DNA of 64,000 nt from Achromobacter pestifer (lineage in GTDB: Bacteria > Pseudomonadota > Gammaproteobacteria > Burkholderiales > Burkholderiaceae_B). The stretch covers positions 372,001 through 436,000 of the forward strand of contig NZ_CADIJX010000004.1 in the NCBI RefSeq assembly GCF_902859625.1. Reading direction: 5' to 3'. The notes beneath the pieces were generated by a model, which saw only the letters and a program-made list of their open reading frames with translations, made no database searches and was not told the DNA's origin. The position numbers and the translations under genes are program-made. Below are positions 37,088 through 48,077 of this stretch, piece by piece (the stretch's first letter is position 1; each line of letters begins with the position of its first letter).

Positions 37088-38266
37088 TCAGGCCGCCAGA
37101 TAGCGCTGCGCCAGGCGGACCCAGTACGACGCGCCCGCCGGAATCAAAGCATCATTGAAGTCATAGCTGGCGTTGTGCAGCATGCAGGGGCCAAGACCAT
37201 GGCCGGCCATGCGATGTTCGCCATCGCCGTTGCCCAGGAACACATAGCAGCCCGGCTTTTCCTGCAACAGGAAAGCGAAGTCTTCCGAGGCCATCGCGGG
37301 CTCAATCGTCAACGCGCGGTCCTCGCCCACCACGTCGCGCATGACATCCATGCAGAACTCGGTCTCGGCCACCGTGTTGACCAGCGCCGGGTAGCGGCGT
37401 TCAAAGAACACATCGGCCTCGCAGCCGTGCGCGGCGGCGATGTTGCCGGCAATCTCGTTCATGCGGCGTTCGATCAGGTCCACCACTTCGGTGCGGTAGG
37501 CGCGCACCGAGCCGCCCAGCCAGGCGGTGTTCGGGATGACGTTGATGACGCTGCCGCCTGCCTGCACCTGCGTGATCGACAGCACGGCGGCGTCCAACGG
37601 ACGCTTGCTCCGGGTCAGAATGGTTTGCAGCGACTGGCCGATGGCAAACAGCGCCGGCACCGGATCGTTGCAATCCTGCGGCGCGGCGGCATGGCCGCCC
37701 TTGCCGCGAACGGTGATCTTGAAGCCGTTCGCCGCCGCCATCATCGGGCCGGCGCAAACGCCAAACGACCCCGCCGGCAGTCCGGGCCAATTGTGCATGC
37801 CGAACACGGCCTCGCAGGGGAAGCGTGTGAACAATCCGTCCTGGATCATTGCCCGGCCGCCCGCGCCGCCTTCCTCGGCGGGCTGGAAGCACAAGTAGAC
37901 CGTACCGTCGAACCCACCCGCGGTTTGCAGGTGCCGGGCCGCCGCCAGCAACATGGCGGTATGGCCGTCATGGCCACAGCCGTGCATCTTGCCGTCATGG
38001 CGCGAGCGGTGCTCAAACTGGTTCTCTTCCTGCATGGGCAGCGCATCCATATCGGCGCGCAGCATGATGGCGCGGTCGGACGTGCCCTGCTTGATGACGC
38101 CGACCACCCCGGTCTTGGCAATGCCCGTATGCGTCTCGATGCCCCACTCGCGCAGCGTATCCGCCACCACCTTTGCCGTCCGGTGCTCTTCGTAGCAGAG
38201 CTCGGGGTGCATATGAATATCGCGCCGCAGCGCCACAATTTCGTCCAGATTCGATAGTTCGAGCAC
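37088..38266 (-). CDS. M20 family amidohydrolase (hippurate hydrolase-like)
   Basis: 392-aa di-zinc amidohydrolase of the HipO/AbgB/IAA-amino-acid hydrolase group. HMHPELCYEEH, LRADMDALPMQE, KMHGCGHDGHTAML, PAEEGGAGGRAMI and the dimerisation-domain GKGGHAAAPQDCNDP with HNASYDFND near the end carry the metal and substrate residues. Start taken as GTG 38266 because GGAG lies six bases upstream; the TTG at 38278 is the next in-frame alternative. Probably co-transcribed with the Bug receptor. Cleaves an N-acyl amino acid, identity unknown. Confidence 0.85.
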   Translation of the reverse strand: MLELSNLDEIVALRRDIHMHPELCYEEHRTAKVVADTLREWGIETHTGIAKTGVVGVIKQGTSDRAIMLRADMDALPMQEENQFEHRSRHDGKMHGCGHDGHTAMLLAAARHLQTAGGFDGTVYLCFQPAEEGGAGGRAMIQDGLFTRFPCEAVFGMHNWPGLPAGSFGVCAGPMMAAANGFKITVRGKGGHAAAPQDCNDPVPALFAIGQSLQTILTRSKRPLDAAVLSITQVQAGGSVINVIPNTAWLGGSVRAYRTEVVDLIERRMNEIAGNIAAAHGCEADVFFERRYPALVNTVAETEFCMDVMRDVVGEDRALTIEPAMASEDFAFLLQEKPGCYVFLGNGDGEHRMAGHGLGPCMLHNASYDFNDALIPAGASYWVRLAQRYLAA

Positions 38267-38371
38267 GGCAAACTCCAAGGCGCCAAGGCGGGAAAACAGG
38301 GATCGGCTGGAATATTACTCATCGTTACTCCCTGGGAAGGGCGCATTTCCCTAGGGATAACCCGACTCCAA

Positions 38372-38392
38372 TTTACGTTTACGTAAACGTAA
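38372..38392 (+). promoter_or_regulatory. LiuR-like operator before liuA
   Basis: TTTACGTTTACGTAAA (38372-38387), identical to the box before liuR, followed by CGTAA so that a second overlapping palindrome is formed. It lies 128 bases upstream of liuA. Confidence 0.75.
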
Positions 38393-38514
38393 TATTTGCG
38401 GTGCATCATTGCGCAGCAAGGCGTGATCGGCGCATGATGAGCCACACGGTGGCGGCACGGCGCAGGTAACAGGCGCTCATAAGAATGTAAGTACCCACTA
38501 TCACGGAGACATCG

Positions 38515-39693
38515 ATGAATCTTCCCGGCCTGAACTTCGACCTGGGCGAAGACCTGGACATGCTGCGCGACGCCGTGCGTAATTTCGCGCAGGCCGAGAT
38601 CGCGCCCCGCGCGGCGGAAGTCGATCGCAGCGACCAGTTCCCCATGGACCTCTGGCGCAAATTTGGCGAACTCGGCGTGCTGGGCATGACGGCCGACGAG
38701 GAATATGGCGGCGCCAACATGGGCTATCTGGCTCATATGGTGGTGATGGAAGAAATCTCGCGCGCCAGCGCCTCGGTGGGCCTGTCCTACGGCGCGCACT
38801 CCAACCTGTGCGTGAACCAGATCAACCGCAACGGCACGGCGGCCCAGAAGGCCAAGTACCTGCCCAAGCTGATTTCGGGCGAACACGTGGGCGCCCTGGC
38901 CATGAGCGAACCGGGTGCCGGTTCGGACGTGGTCAGCATGAAGCTGCGCGCCGACAAGAAGGGCGACCGCTATGTGCTGAACGGCACCAAGATGTGGATC
39001 ACCAACGGCCCCGACGCCGACACCCTGGTCGTCTACGCCAAGACCGACCCCGAAGCGCACCAGCGCGGCATCACCGCCTTCCTGGTGGAAAAGGGCTTCA
39101 AAGGCTTTTCCGTGGCGCAGAAGCTGGACAAGCTGGGCATGCGTGGCAGCCACACGGGCGAGCTCGTGTTCCAGGACTGCGAGATTCCCGAGGAAAACGT
39201 GCTGGGCCAGGTCAACGGCGGGGTCAAGGTATTGATGAGCGGCCTGGACTACGAACGCGCCGTGCTGTCAGGCGGCCCGCTGGGCATCATGCAGGCCGTG
39301 ATGGACGTGGTGGTGCCCTACATCCACGACCGCAAGCAATTCGGCCAGGCCATCGGTGAGTTCCAGTTGATCCAAGGCAAGGTCGCCGACCTGTACACCA
39401 CGCTGCAAGCCAGCCGCGCCTTCTGCTACCAGGTGGGCAAGAACCTGGACAAGCTGGGCACCGACCACGTGCGCCAGGTCCGCAAGGACTGCGCTGCCCT
39501 GATCCTGTACACGGCCGAGAAAGCCACCTGGATGGCGGGCGAAGGCGTGCAGATCCTGGGCGGCAACGGCTACATCAACGAGTATCCCGTGGGCCGTCTG
39601 TGGCGCGACGCCAAGCTGTATGAGATCGGTGCCGGCACCAGCGAAATCCGCCGCATGCTGATCGGACGCGAACTGTTCAACGAAACCGCCTGA
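38515..39693 (+). CDS. liuA: Isovaleryl-CoA dehydrogenase
   Basis: FAD enzyme that oxidises isovaleryl-CoA to 3-methylcrotonyl-CoA in leucine breakdown; 392 aa. [49 protein letters not shown] and the C-terminal [31 protein letters not shown] are acyl-CoA dehydrogenase blocks. The segment [16 protein letters not shown] places the catalytic Glu where isovaleryl-CoA dehydrogenases have it. TCACGGAGAC precedes the ATG. First gene of a run with aceK, a thiolase, liuB and liuD, and preceded by a LiuR-like box. Confidence 0.93.
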   Translation: MNLPGLNFDLGEDLDMLRDAVRNFAQAEIAPRAAEVDRSDQFPMDLWRKFGELGVLGMTADEEYGGANMGYLAHMVVMEEISRASASVGLSYGAHSNLCVNQINRNGTAAQKAKYLPKLISGEHVGALAMSEPGAGSDVVSMKLRADKKGDRYVLNGTKMWITNGPDADTLVVYAKTDPEAHQRGITAFLVEKGFKGFSVAQKLDKLGMRGSHTGELVFQDCEIPEENVLGQVNGGVKVLMSGLDYERAVLSGGPLGIMQAVMDVVVPYIHDRKQFGQAIGEFQLIQGKVADLYTTLQASRAFCYQVGKNLDKLGTDHVRQVRKDCAALILYTAEKATWMAGEGVQILGGNGYINEYPVGRLWRDAKLYEIGAGTSEIRRMLIGRELFNETA

Positions 39694-39712
39694 TCCGCCG
39701 CCCGAGCCCGCC

Positions 39713-41626
39713 ATGATCCGCATGTCCGATGTCCAGCATATCGAGCAGGCCCCCGCTCCGGGGCCTTCGCCGCTGGACGTCGCGCGGCGGATCCTGGCGG
39801 GCTTCGATCGCCACTACGCGCTGTTCCGCTACAGCGCACAACGCGCCAAGGCCTTGTTTGAATCCGGTGACTGGCATGGCATCCAGCACTTGTCGCGCGA
39901 ACGCATTGAGTACTACGACATGCGGGTGCGCGAATGCGCCACCCAACTTGAAGGCGTGCTGCGCGGCAAGCCGGAAGGTGCGCTGGGTGCCAACGGTGTT
40001 GGAAATGGGGCCAGCAACGGGGCCAGCGCAGCGGCCCTGACCGACGCCCAGACCGCCTACTGGCAACAGATCAAACAGGAATTCGTGGGCTTGCTGGGTG
40101 CGCATCGCCAGCCAGAATGCGCCGAAACGTTCTTCAATTCGGTGTCTTGCCGGCTGCTGCACCGCGACTATTTCCACAACGATTTCCTGTTCGTCCGGCC
40201 TGCGGTCGCCACGGATTACCTGGATAGCAGCACGCCGTCGTACCGGGTGTATTACCCGGCCACCGATGGGTTGGAAAAAAGCCTGATCCGCATGGTGGCG
40301 GACTTCGGCCTGGCGTTGCCATTCGAAGACCTGCCGCGCGACACCCGCATGGTGGCGCGCGCCGCGGTCGCGCAGTTGCGCACCCTGTTGCCGCGCCATG
40401 TGGGCCGCCGTATCGCCAGCGACTGCCAGATCCATGCGCTGGGCTCGCTGTTCTTTCGCAACAAGGGCGCCTACATCGTTGGCCGCCTGATCAACCAGAC
40501 CACCGTCTACCCGTTTGCCGTGGCGCTGACGCGCAACCCAGCCGGGCAGGTGACGCTGGACGCGCTGCTGCTGGGCGCCGACGACCTGAGCACGCTGTTC
40601 AGCTTCACGCGCGCCTATTTCCTGGTCGACATGGAGGCCCCGGCGGCGGTCGTGAACTTCCTGGCGACGCTGCTGCCGCGCAAGCCCAAGGCCGAGCTCT
40701 ACACGATGATCGGCCTGCAAAAGCAGGGCAAGACGCTGTTCTACCGCGACTTCCTGCATCACCTGGTGCATTCGCGCGACGCCTTCGACATCGCCCCAGG
40801 CATCAAGGGCATGGTGATGTGCGTGTTCACCCTGCCGTCCTATCCCTATGTGTTCAAGCTGATCAAGGACACGATCGACAAAGACGGCATGGACCACGCG
40901 ACCGTGCGCCGCAAGTATCAGATGGTGAAGCTGCACGACCGCGTGGGCCGCATGGCCGACACCTGGGAATACTCGCAGGTGGCGCTGCCGCGCAGCCGCT
41001 TCGCCCCGGCGCTGCTGGACGAATTGCGCCGCCTGGTGCCCAGCCTGATCGAAGAAACCGGGGACACCGTTGTCATCCGCCATGTCTACATCGAACGGCG
41101 GATGACGCCGCTGAACATCTATCTGCGCCAGGCATCCGACGCGCTGCTGGAACCCGCCGTGCGCGAATACGGCGACGCGATCCGGCAGCTGGCGGCCGCC
41201 AATATCTTCCCCGGCGACATGCTTTACAAGAACTTCGGCGTGACGCGGCTGGGCCGGGTCGTCTTTTATGACTACGACGAAATCCAGCGCATGACCGAGA
41301 TGAATTTCCGGCGTATTCCACCCGCACCGAACGAAGAGGCGGAAATGGCCTCGGAACCCTGGTACGCCATTGGGCCGAACGACGTATTCCCCGAAGAATT
41401 CGGCCGCTTCCTGCTAGGCGACGCGCGCGTGCGCGGCGCCTTCATGCGACACCACGCCGATCTGCTGGATCCGGAATGGTGGCAGGCCTGCCGCGCCCAT
41501 GTGGCGCAGGGCCGAATTGAAGAATTTTTCCCTTACGATACGGACAGACGCCTGCGACCGGCACGCCCCCTGGGCGACCGCGCAGTTCCGACAGCCAGGC
41601 GCAGTCCCGATCCCCACAGGAGCTAG
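39713..41626 (+). CDS. aceK: Isocitrate dehydrogenase kinase/phosphatase
   Basis: Bifunctional enzyme that inactivates or reactivates isocitrate dehydrogenase, steering carbon between the TCA cycle and the glyoxylate shunt; 637 aa, slightly longer than the E. coli protein. Landmarks include FNSVSCRLLHRDYFHNDFLFVRP, LINQTTVYPFAVAL, GIKGMVMCVFTLPSYPYVFKLIKD, VYIERRMTPLNIYL and FYDYDEIQ (kinase metal Asp). It lies 19 bases after liuA and two bases before the thiolase, inside the leucine-catabolic run rather than with aceA/aceB. Acetyl-CoA from leucine would need the shunt, which gives the placement a logic. Confidence 0.93.
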   Translation: MIRMSDVQHIEQAPAPGPSPLDVARRILAGFDRHYALFRYSAQRAKALFESGDWHGIQHLSRERIEYYDMRVRECATQLEGVLRGKPEGALGANGVGNGASNGASAAALTDAQTAYWQQIKQEFVGLLGAHRQPECAETFFNSVSCRLLHRDYFHNDFLFVRPAVATDYLDSSTPSYRVYYPATDGLEKSLIRMVADFGLALPFEDLPRDTRMVARAAVAQLRTLLPRHVGRRIASDCQIHALGSLFFRNKGAYIVGRLINQTTVYPFAVALTRNPAGQVTLDALLLGADDLSTLFSFTRAYFLVDMEAPAAVVNFLATLLPRKPKAELYTMIGLQKQGKTLFYRDFLHHLVHSRDAFDIAPGIKGMVMCVFTLPSYPYVFKLIKDTIDKDGMDHATVRRKYQMVKLHDRVGRMADTWEYSQVALPRSRFAPALLDELRRLVPSLIEETGDTVVIRHVYIERRMTPLNIYLRQASDALLEPAVREYGDAIRQLAAANIFPGDMLYKNFGVTRLGRVVFYDYDEIQRMTEMNFRRIPPAPNEEAEMASEPWYAIGPNDVFPEEFGRFLLGDARVRGAFMRHHADLLDPEWWQACRAHVAQGRIEEFFPYDTDRRLRPARPLGDRAVPTARRSPDPHRS

Positions 41627-41628
41627 TC

Positions 41629-42810
41629 ATGTCAGATCCCATTGTTATCGTTTCCATCGCTCGCACGCCCATGGGTGGCATGCTGGGCAGCCTGTCCGGC
41701 CTGGCCGCGCACGAGCTGGGCGCGGTGGCCATCAAGGCCGCCATCGAACGCGCCGGCATCAAGCCCGAGCAGGTCGATGAAGTCATCATGGGCAACGTGC
41801 TGCAAGCCGGCCAAGGCCAGGCGCCCGCACGCCAGGCGGCGCTTGGCGCCGGCCTGCCGCTGGGCGTGGCTTGCACCACCGTCCACAAGGTATGCGGTTC
41901 CGGCCTGAAGGCCGCCATGTTCGGTCATGACCTGCTGGCGGCAGGCAGTGCCGAAGTCGTCGTTGCCGGCGGCCAGGAAAGCATGAGCAACGCGCCGTAC
42001 CTGCTGCTCAAGGCACGCCAGGGCTACCGCTTCGGCCACAACACCGTGTATGACCACATGGCGCTGGACGGCCTGGAAGATGCCTACGACAAGGGCAAGG
42101 CCATGGGCGTGTTCGCCGAGGATTGCGCCGCCAAGTATTCCTTCACCCGCGAACAGCAGGACGCCTTCTCGCTGGAGTCGCTGCGCCGCGCCCGCGCCGC
42201 TTCGGAAGACGGCAGCTTCAAATGGGAAATCGCTCCCGTGACCGTGGCCGGCCGCAAGGGCGACACCGTGATCGACACGGACGAAGCCCCCACCAAGGCC
42301 ATGCCGGAGAAAATCCCGACGCTCAAGCCCGCTTTCAAGAAGGACGGCACCATCACCGCCGCGAACTCGTCGTCGATCTCTGACGGCGCCGCTGCCATGG
42401 TGCTGATGCGCGCGTCCACCGCCGAGAAGCTCGGCGTGAAGCCGCTGGCCCGCATCGTGGCGCACAGCCAGCACTCGCAAGAGCCGGGCTGGTTCACCAC
42501 GGCCCCCGTGGGCGCGTTGAAGAACCTGTTCGCCAAGACCGGCTGGAAGGCCGAGGACGTGGACCTGTACGAAATCAACGAAGCCTTCGCCGTGGTCACC
42601 ATGGCCGCCATGACCGACTTCAAGCTGCCGCATGACAAGGTCAACATCAACGGCGGCGCCACCGCCCTGGGCCACCCGATCGGCGCCTCTGGCGCACGCC
42701 TGATGGCCACGCTGGTCGGCGCCCTGCGCAAGACCGGCGGCAAGCGCGGCGTGGCCACGCTGTGCATCGGCGGCGGCGAAGCCGTCGCGATGGCGATCGA
42801 GATGGTCTAA
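41629..42810 (+). CDS. atoB: Acetyl-CoA acetyltransferase (thiolase)
   Basis: 393-aa type II thiolase that interconverts acetoacetyl-CoA and two acetyl-CoA. Nucleophilic Cys in VHKVCGSGLKAAM, His in GGATALGHPIGASGAR and the second Cys in TLCIGGGEAVAM are all present; NEAFAVVTMAA is typical. CAGGAG (41617-41622) overlaps the aceK end and lies seven bases before the ATG, so translation is probably coupled. It can process the acetoacetate end of leucine breakdown. Confidence 0.92.
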   Translation: MSDPIVIVSIARTPMGGMLGSLSGLAAHELGAVAIKAAIERAGIKPEQVDEVIMGNVLQAGQGQAPARQAALGAGLPLGVACTTVHKVCGSGLKAAMFGHDLLAAGSAEVVVAGGQESMSNAPYLLLKARQGYRFGHNTVYDHMALDGLEDAYDKGKAMGVFAEDCAAKYSFTREQQDAFSLESLRRARAASEDGSFKWEIAPVTVAGRKGDTVIDTDEAPTKAMPEKIPTLKPAFKKDGTITAANSSSISDGAAAMVLMRASTAEKLGVKPLARIVAHSQHSQEPGWFTTAPVGALKNLFAKTGWKAEDVDLYEINEAFAVVTMAAMTDFKLPHDKVNINGGATALGHPIGASGARLMATLVGALRKTGGKRGVATLCIGGGEAVAMAIEMV

Positions 42811-42851
42811 CGCAAGACGACGGCGGCGCGGAACGAAAACGCCTGCGCCGC

Positions 42852-43032
42852 CGTAGGATGGGTGAAGCGCGAGAAACAACCCAAAAGCAAGCCGCATCAC
42901 AACGCGCGCAACCCATCAAACAGCCCCAAATTCCTTACCGATTTCAGCCACAACAAAACGACCGTTCGATGGGTTGCGCGCGCTGGCCGGCAGCAGTCTT
43001 GCCCAGTGCTTTCGCGCTCCACTCATCCTACG
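42852..43032. repeat. REPIN-like 181-bp inverted-repeat element, copy 2
   Basis: Same length and layout as the element at 35729: CGTAGGATGGGTGAAGCGCG at the left end, an imperfect inverted copy (CACTCATCCTACG) at the right end, inner arms around 42904-42918 and 42968-42982. The spacers differ in sequence from copy 1. It separates the thiolase gene from liuB. Confidence 0.85.
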
Positions 43033-43071
43033 CGCCTTCAAATTCCAATTAAGCAGGACGGGTGGTACCCC

Positions 43072-44679
<1,608 letters not shown>

Positions 44680-44742
44680 GGGCACGCGCCCCGCGACACG
44701 TAGCACCGCAGTTCAAGAAGAATTACAGCCAGGATGACATCC

Positions 44743-46770
44743 ATGTTCGACACTTTGCTGATTGCCAACCGCGGCGAAATCGCCTGCCGCGTTGCCGCCA
44801 CCGCCCGCCGCATGGGGCTGCGCACCGTTGCCGTGTATTCGGACGCGGACGCCAACGCACGCCATGTGGCCGCCTGCGATCAGGCCGTCTACATCGGCGG
44901 ATCGGAACCGCGCGCCAGCTACCTGCGCGCCGACGCCATTCTGCAAGCCGCGCTCGATACCGGCGCGGGCGCGATCCACCCTGGCTACGGCTTCCTGTCG
45001 GAGAACGAAGCCTTCGCCGAAGCGGCTGAAAAGGCGGGGATCGCCTTCGTCGGCCCGCCGGCGTCCGCCATCGCCGCGATGGGCAGCAAGTCGGCCGCGA
45101 AATCGCTGATGGAAAAGGCGGGCGTGCCGCTGGTGCCCGGCTACCACGGCGACAACCAGGATCCGCAGTTCCTGAAGACCCAGGCCGACGCCATCGGCTA
45201 CCCCGTGCTGATCAAGGCCAGCGCGGGCGGCGGCGGCAAAGGCATGCGCGTGGTGGAATCGTCGGGTGCGTTCCTGGACGCGCTGGCCTCCTGCCAACGC
45301 GAAGCGGCTTCCAGCTTCGGCGATGACCGCGTGCTGATCGAACGCTATCTGCAAAAACCGCGTCACATTGAAATCCAGGTATTCGCGGATACCCACGGCA
45401 ACTGCGTCTACCTGTTTGAACGCGATTGCTCGGTGCAACGCCGCCACCAGAAAGTCATCGAAGAAGCGCCGGCTCCCGGCATGACCGAAGCGCGGCGCCG
45501 CGCCATGGGCGAAGCGGCCGTGGCTGCCGCACGCGCCGTGGGTTATGTGGGCGCGGGCACGGTGGAGTTCATTTCCGAGCCTGACGGCCGCTTCTACTTC
45601 ATGGAAATGAACACGCGCCTGCAAGTGGAGCACCCGGTCACGGAAATGATCACGGGGCACGATCTGGTGGAATGGCAATTGCGCGTGGCCGCGGGCCAGC
45701 CGCTGCCGGCACGCCAGGAAGACCTGCGCATCAACGGCCATGCCATCGAAGCCCGCATCTACGCCGAGAACCCCGAGAAGGGTTTCCTGCCGTCCATCGG
45801 CACGCTGGCCTATCTGGGACTGCCCCCGCACACCGCGTTCGCCAACGCCGACATCCGCGTGGATGGCGGCGTGCGCACGGGCGACACCATCACCCCGTTC
45901 TATGACCCCATGATCGCCAAGCTGATCGTGCATGGCGCTGACCGGGACCAGGCCCGCGCCCGCATGCTGCAAGCACTGGCGCAGACGCAGGCCGTGGGCG
46001 TGCAAACCAACGTGGCCTTCCTGGCGCGTCTGATGAAGGACAGCGCCTTTGCCGCTGCCGACCTGGACACCGGCCTGATCGAACGCCAACGCGCCACGCT
46101 GCTGCCCGAACCGCAGGCCGCAAGCGCCGCCACGCTGGCCTTGGCATCAGCCGCCGTGCTGGTGCGGCAAGGTCTGCCCCAGCCCGGCCCGCAGCCCGCC
46201 GGCAAAGGCCCGGCCGACCCCTGGGATGCCCGCGACGGCTGGCGTCTGGGCAACCAGTACCAGCGCCATCTGCAATGGGTGGACAACGGTGAAACGCGCC
46301 GCATCTCGATCGCTCGCCAGGGCGGCGCCTGGACGCTGGACACCGGCACCGGCCCGCAACCCTTTTTGTGGCGTTCGCACCCCAGTGCCAATCCCAACCT
46401 GGCCCATGGCTTGCGCATCACGCTGGCAGGCCATGAGAGCGCCGGCACGGTCGTGCTGCATGCCGACCGCGCCCACGTCTTCGGCGAAGACGGCGTGCAC
46501 GTGCTGGACCTGTACGACCCGCTGGCGCATGCCCAGGACACGCAAGGCGAACACGGTGGCGGCCTGACGGCGCCGATGCCCGGCAAGATCATCTCGATCT
46601 CGATCAAGGCCGGCGACACCGTGGAAAAGGGTCAACCGCTGCTGGTGATGGAGGCCATGAAGATGGAACACACGATCTCCGCCCCCGCCGACGGCAAGGT
46701 CGAGGAAGTGTTCTACGGCGTGGGCGACCAGGTGACCGAAGGCGCGGAACTGGTGTCGATCAGCGCCTGA
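44743..46770 (+). CDS. liuD: Methylcrotonyl-CoA carboxylase biotin-containing subunit
   Basis: Alpha subunit, 675 aa: biotin carboxylase domain (MFDTLLIANRGEIACRV, ATP-grasp GGGGKGMRVV, ERDCSVQRRHQKVIEEAP, EMNTRLQVEHPVTEM), a linker/BT domain and a C-terminal biotin carrier with biotinyl-lysine K640 in VMEAMKMEH. Start 44743 is chosen since AGGA (44731-44734) lies eight bases upstream; the ATG at 44734 overlaps that site. No hydratase gene (liuC) lies between it and liuB, and it is followed by a terminator. Confidence 0.93.
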   Translation: MFDTLLIANRGEIACRVAATARRMGLRTVAVYSDADANARHVAACDQAVYIGGSEPRASYLRADAILQAALDTGAGAIHPGYGFLSENEAFAEAAEKAGIAFVGPPASAIAAMGSKSAAKSLMEKAGVPLVPGYHGDNQDPQFLKTQADAIGYPVLIKASAGGGGKGMRVVESSGAFLDALASCQREAASSFGDDRVLIERYLQKPRHIEIQVFADTHGNCVYLFERDCSVQRRHQKVIEEAPAPGMTEARRRAMGEAAVAAARAVGYVGAGTVEFISEPDGRFYFMEMNTRLQVEHPVTEMITGHDLVEWQLRVAAGQPLPARQEDLRINGHAIEARIYAENPEKGFLPSIGTLAYLGLPPHTAFANADIRVDGGVRTGDTITPFYDPMIAKLIVHGADRDQARARMLQALAQTQAVGVQTNVAFLARLMKDSAFAAADLDTGLIERQRATLLPEPQAASAATLALASAAVLVRQGLPQPGPQPAGKGPADPWDARDGWRLGNQYQRHLQWVDNGETRRISIARQGGAWTLDTGTGPQPFLWRSHPSANPNLAHGLRITLAGHESAGTVVLHADRAHVFGEDGVHVLDLYDPLAHAQDTQGEHGGGLTAPMPGKIISISIKAGDTVEKGQPLLVMEAMKMEHTISAPADGKVEEVFYGVGDQVTEGAELVSISA

Positions 46771-46789
46771 TCCCTCCCCGACGCTCATC

Positions 46790-46820
46790 AGGCCGGTGCT
46801 TTTGCACCGGCCTTTTTATT
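46790..46820 (+). terminator. Intrinsic terminator of the liu run
   Basis: Perfect 10-bp stem AGGCCGGTGC / GCACCGGCCT (46790-46799, 46804-46813) with loop TTTT, followed by TTTTATTTA. Confidence 0.9.
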
Positions 46821-46822
46821 TA

Positions 46823-46870
46823 TGCGTCATACGCAATCATTTAGGGAAATAGATTGTTCTTGTTATAAAT
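46823..46870 (+). promoter_or_regulatory. LysR-type box and promoter of the UGSC operon
   Basis: TGCGTCATACGCA (46823-46835) is a perfect dyad of the form T-N11-A, the LysR core site. A TATAAA hexamer at 46864-46869 is a good -10; no -35 hexamer of quality lies at the right distance, as expected for an activated promoter. The first gene starts at 46929. Confidence 0.5.
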
Positions 46871-46928
46871 AACGCGCGAATCCTATGCTCCTCGCAACGT
46901 CATCCGACAGCCACGAGGAGAGATTCTG

Positions 46929-48041
46929 ATGAGTGCGGTTCTGCAAGCGAGTTCGTCCCCGGCCACCCTGGTGCCCGCCGGCGTGGATCTGGTCGAGTAC
47001 TACTACGAACGCGGTTTCACCGACGGCCTGCCGGTCGTGCCGCCGACCCGGGCGAAGATCGATGAAATCGTGGAGCGGCTGGGCGGCGACGCCGAATTCG
47101 TCGAAGCGCGGGTGGCGCCGCGCTGGGGTGAGCTGACGCGCGAAGTCCTGGCCATCAACATGGTGATGGCCGGATGCAAGCCTGAATACGCCCCGGTGGT
47201 GCTGGCCGCCGTGAAGGCGGTGACCGACCAGGCCTTCAACCTGAATGGCGTGCAGGCCACCACGCATGTGGCCGCGCCGCTGTTGGTCGTCAACGGACCC
47301 ATCGCCCGCGAGATCGGCATGAACGGCGGGGTCAATGCATTCGGCTCCGGCAACCGCGCCAACGCCACCATCGGCCGCGCACTGCGCCTGATCATGCTGA
47401 ACGTGGGCGGCGGCTGGCCGGGCGACCTGGACAAGAGCACGCTGGGGCATCCTGGCAAGTACACGTATTGCGTGTGCGAAAACGAACTGCAAAGTCCGCT
47501 TGCGCCCTATCACGTGGAACAAGGCTACAAGCCCGAGGATTCGACCGTCTTCGCGATGGCGGCGGAAGCGCCTCACAGCGTCACCAACCACATCTCGAAC
47601 GACCCCGAGGGCATCCTGGACACGATGTGCTCGGCCATGAGCACCATTGCCTCCAACAGCGCGGTGCTGGGCGGCCACATTGCCGTGGTGCTGGGGCTGG
47701 AACATGCGCAGACCATCGGCAAGCACGGCTGGTCGCGCGCCGACGTGCGCAACTACCTGTACGTCAACCACGGCAATCGCTTCATCGACCTGGCCTATGG
47801 CCACCGCTACGGCAAGGTCTACAACCGCAATCTGCCCAAGTACTACAAGCGTGAGGACGACACCCGCATTCCCATCGTCCATAGCCCCGACCACATCCAT
47901 CTGTTTGTGATGGGCGGCGAAGCGGGCCGCTTTTCCGTGCTGATCCCGGGTTGGGGGCACATGAGCACGCCGGTGCTTCGCGCCATCGATGGCGCCAGCG
48001 CGGACGCGGGCGATTGCACAAGCGGCGCCTGCGCCATCTGA
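46929..48041 (+). CDS. Unknown protein, first gene of the UGSC operon
   Basis: 370-aa soluble protein whose family I do not recognise by name. There is no signal peptide. Conserved-looking stretches are YYYERGFTDGLPVVPPTR, GNRANATIGRALRLIMLNVGG, GKYTYCVCENE, SAMSTIASNSAVLGGHIAVVL and PDHIHLFVMGGEAGRFS. The last nine residues DCTSGACAI carry a Cys pair (C363, C368) on what looks like a flexible tail, as in proteins that exchange thiols with a partner. AGGAGAG precedes the ATG. The next gene encodes a CGSC-motif protein; tight grouping with it and with a thioredoxin reductase suggests a redox reaction on the same substrate. Enzyme activity is not established. Confidence 0.75.
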   Translation: MSAVLQASSSPATLVPAGVDLVEYYYERGFTDGLPVVPPTRAKIDEIVERLGGDAEFVEARVAPRWGELTREVLAINMVMAGCKPEYAPVVLAAVKAVTDQAFNLNGVQATTHVAAPLLVVNGPIAREIGMNGGVNAFGSGNRANATIGRALRLIMLNVGGGWPGDLDKSTLGHPGKYTYCVCENELQSPLAPYHVEQGYKPEDSTVFAMAAEAPHSVTNHISNDPEGILDTMCSAMSTIASNSAVLGGHIAVVLGLEHAQTIGKHGWSRADVRNYLYVNHGNRFIDLAYGHRYGKVYNRNLPKYYKREDDTRIPIVHSPDHIHLFVMGGEAGRFSVLIPGWGHMSTPVLRAIDGASADAGDCTSGACAI

Positions 48042-48077
48042 CGCAGGCGGCCGGATACGACCACAAGGAGCAGGGAC

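Noticed and set aside
42862-43071. N-terminal extension of liuB reading through the REPIN
   Set aside because: The extension is repeat-derived; ATG 43072 begins the family-type sequence.
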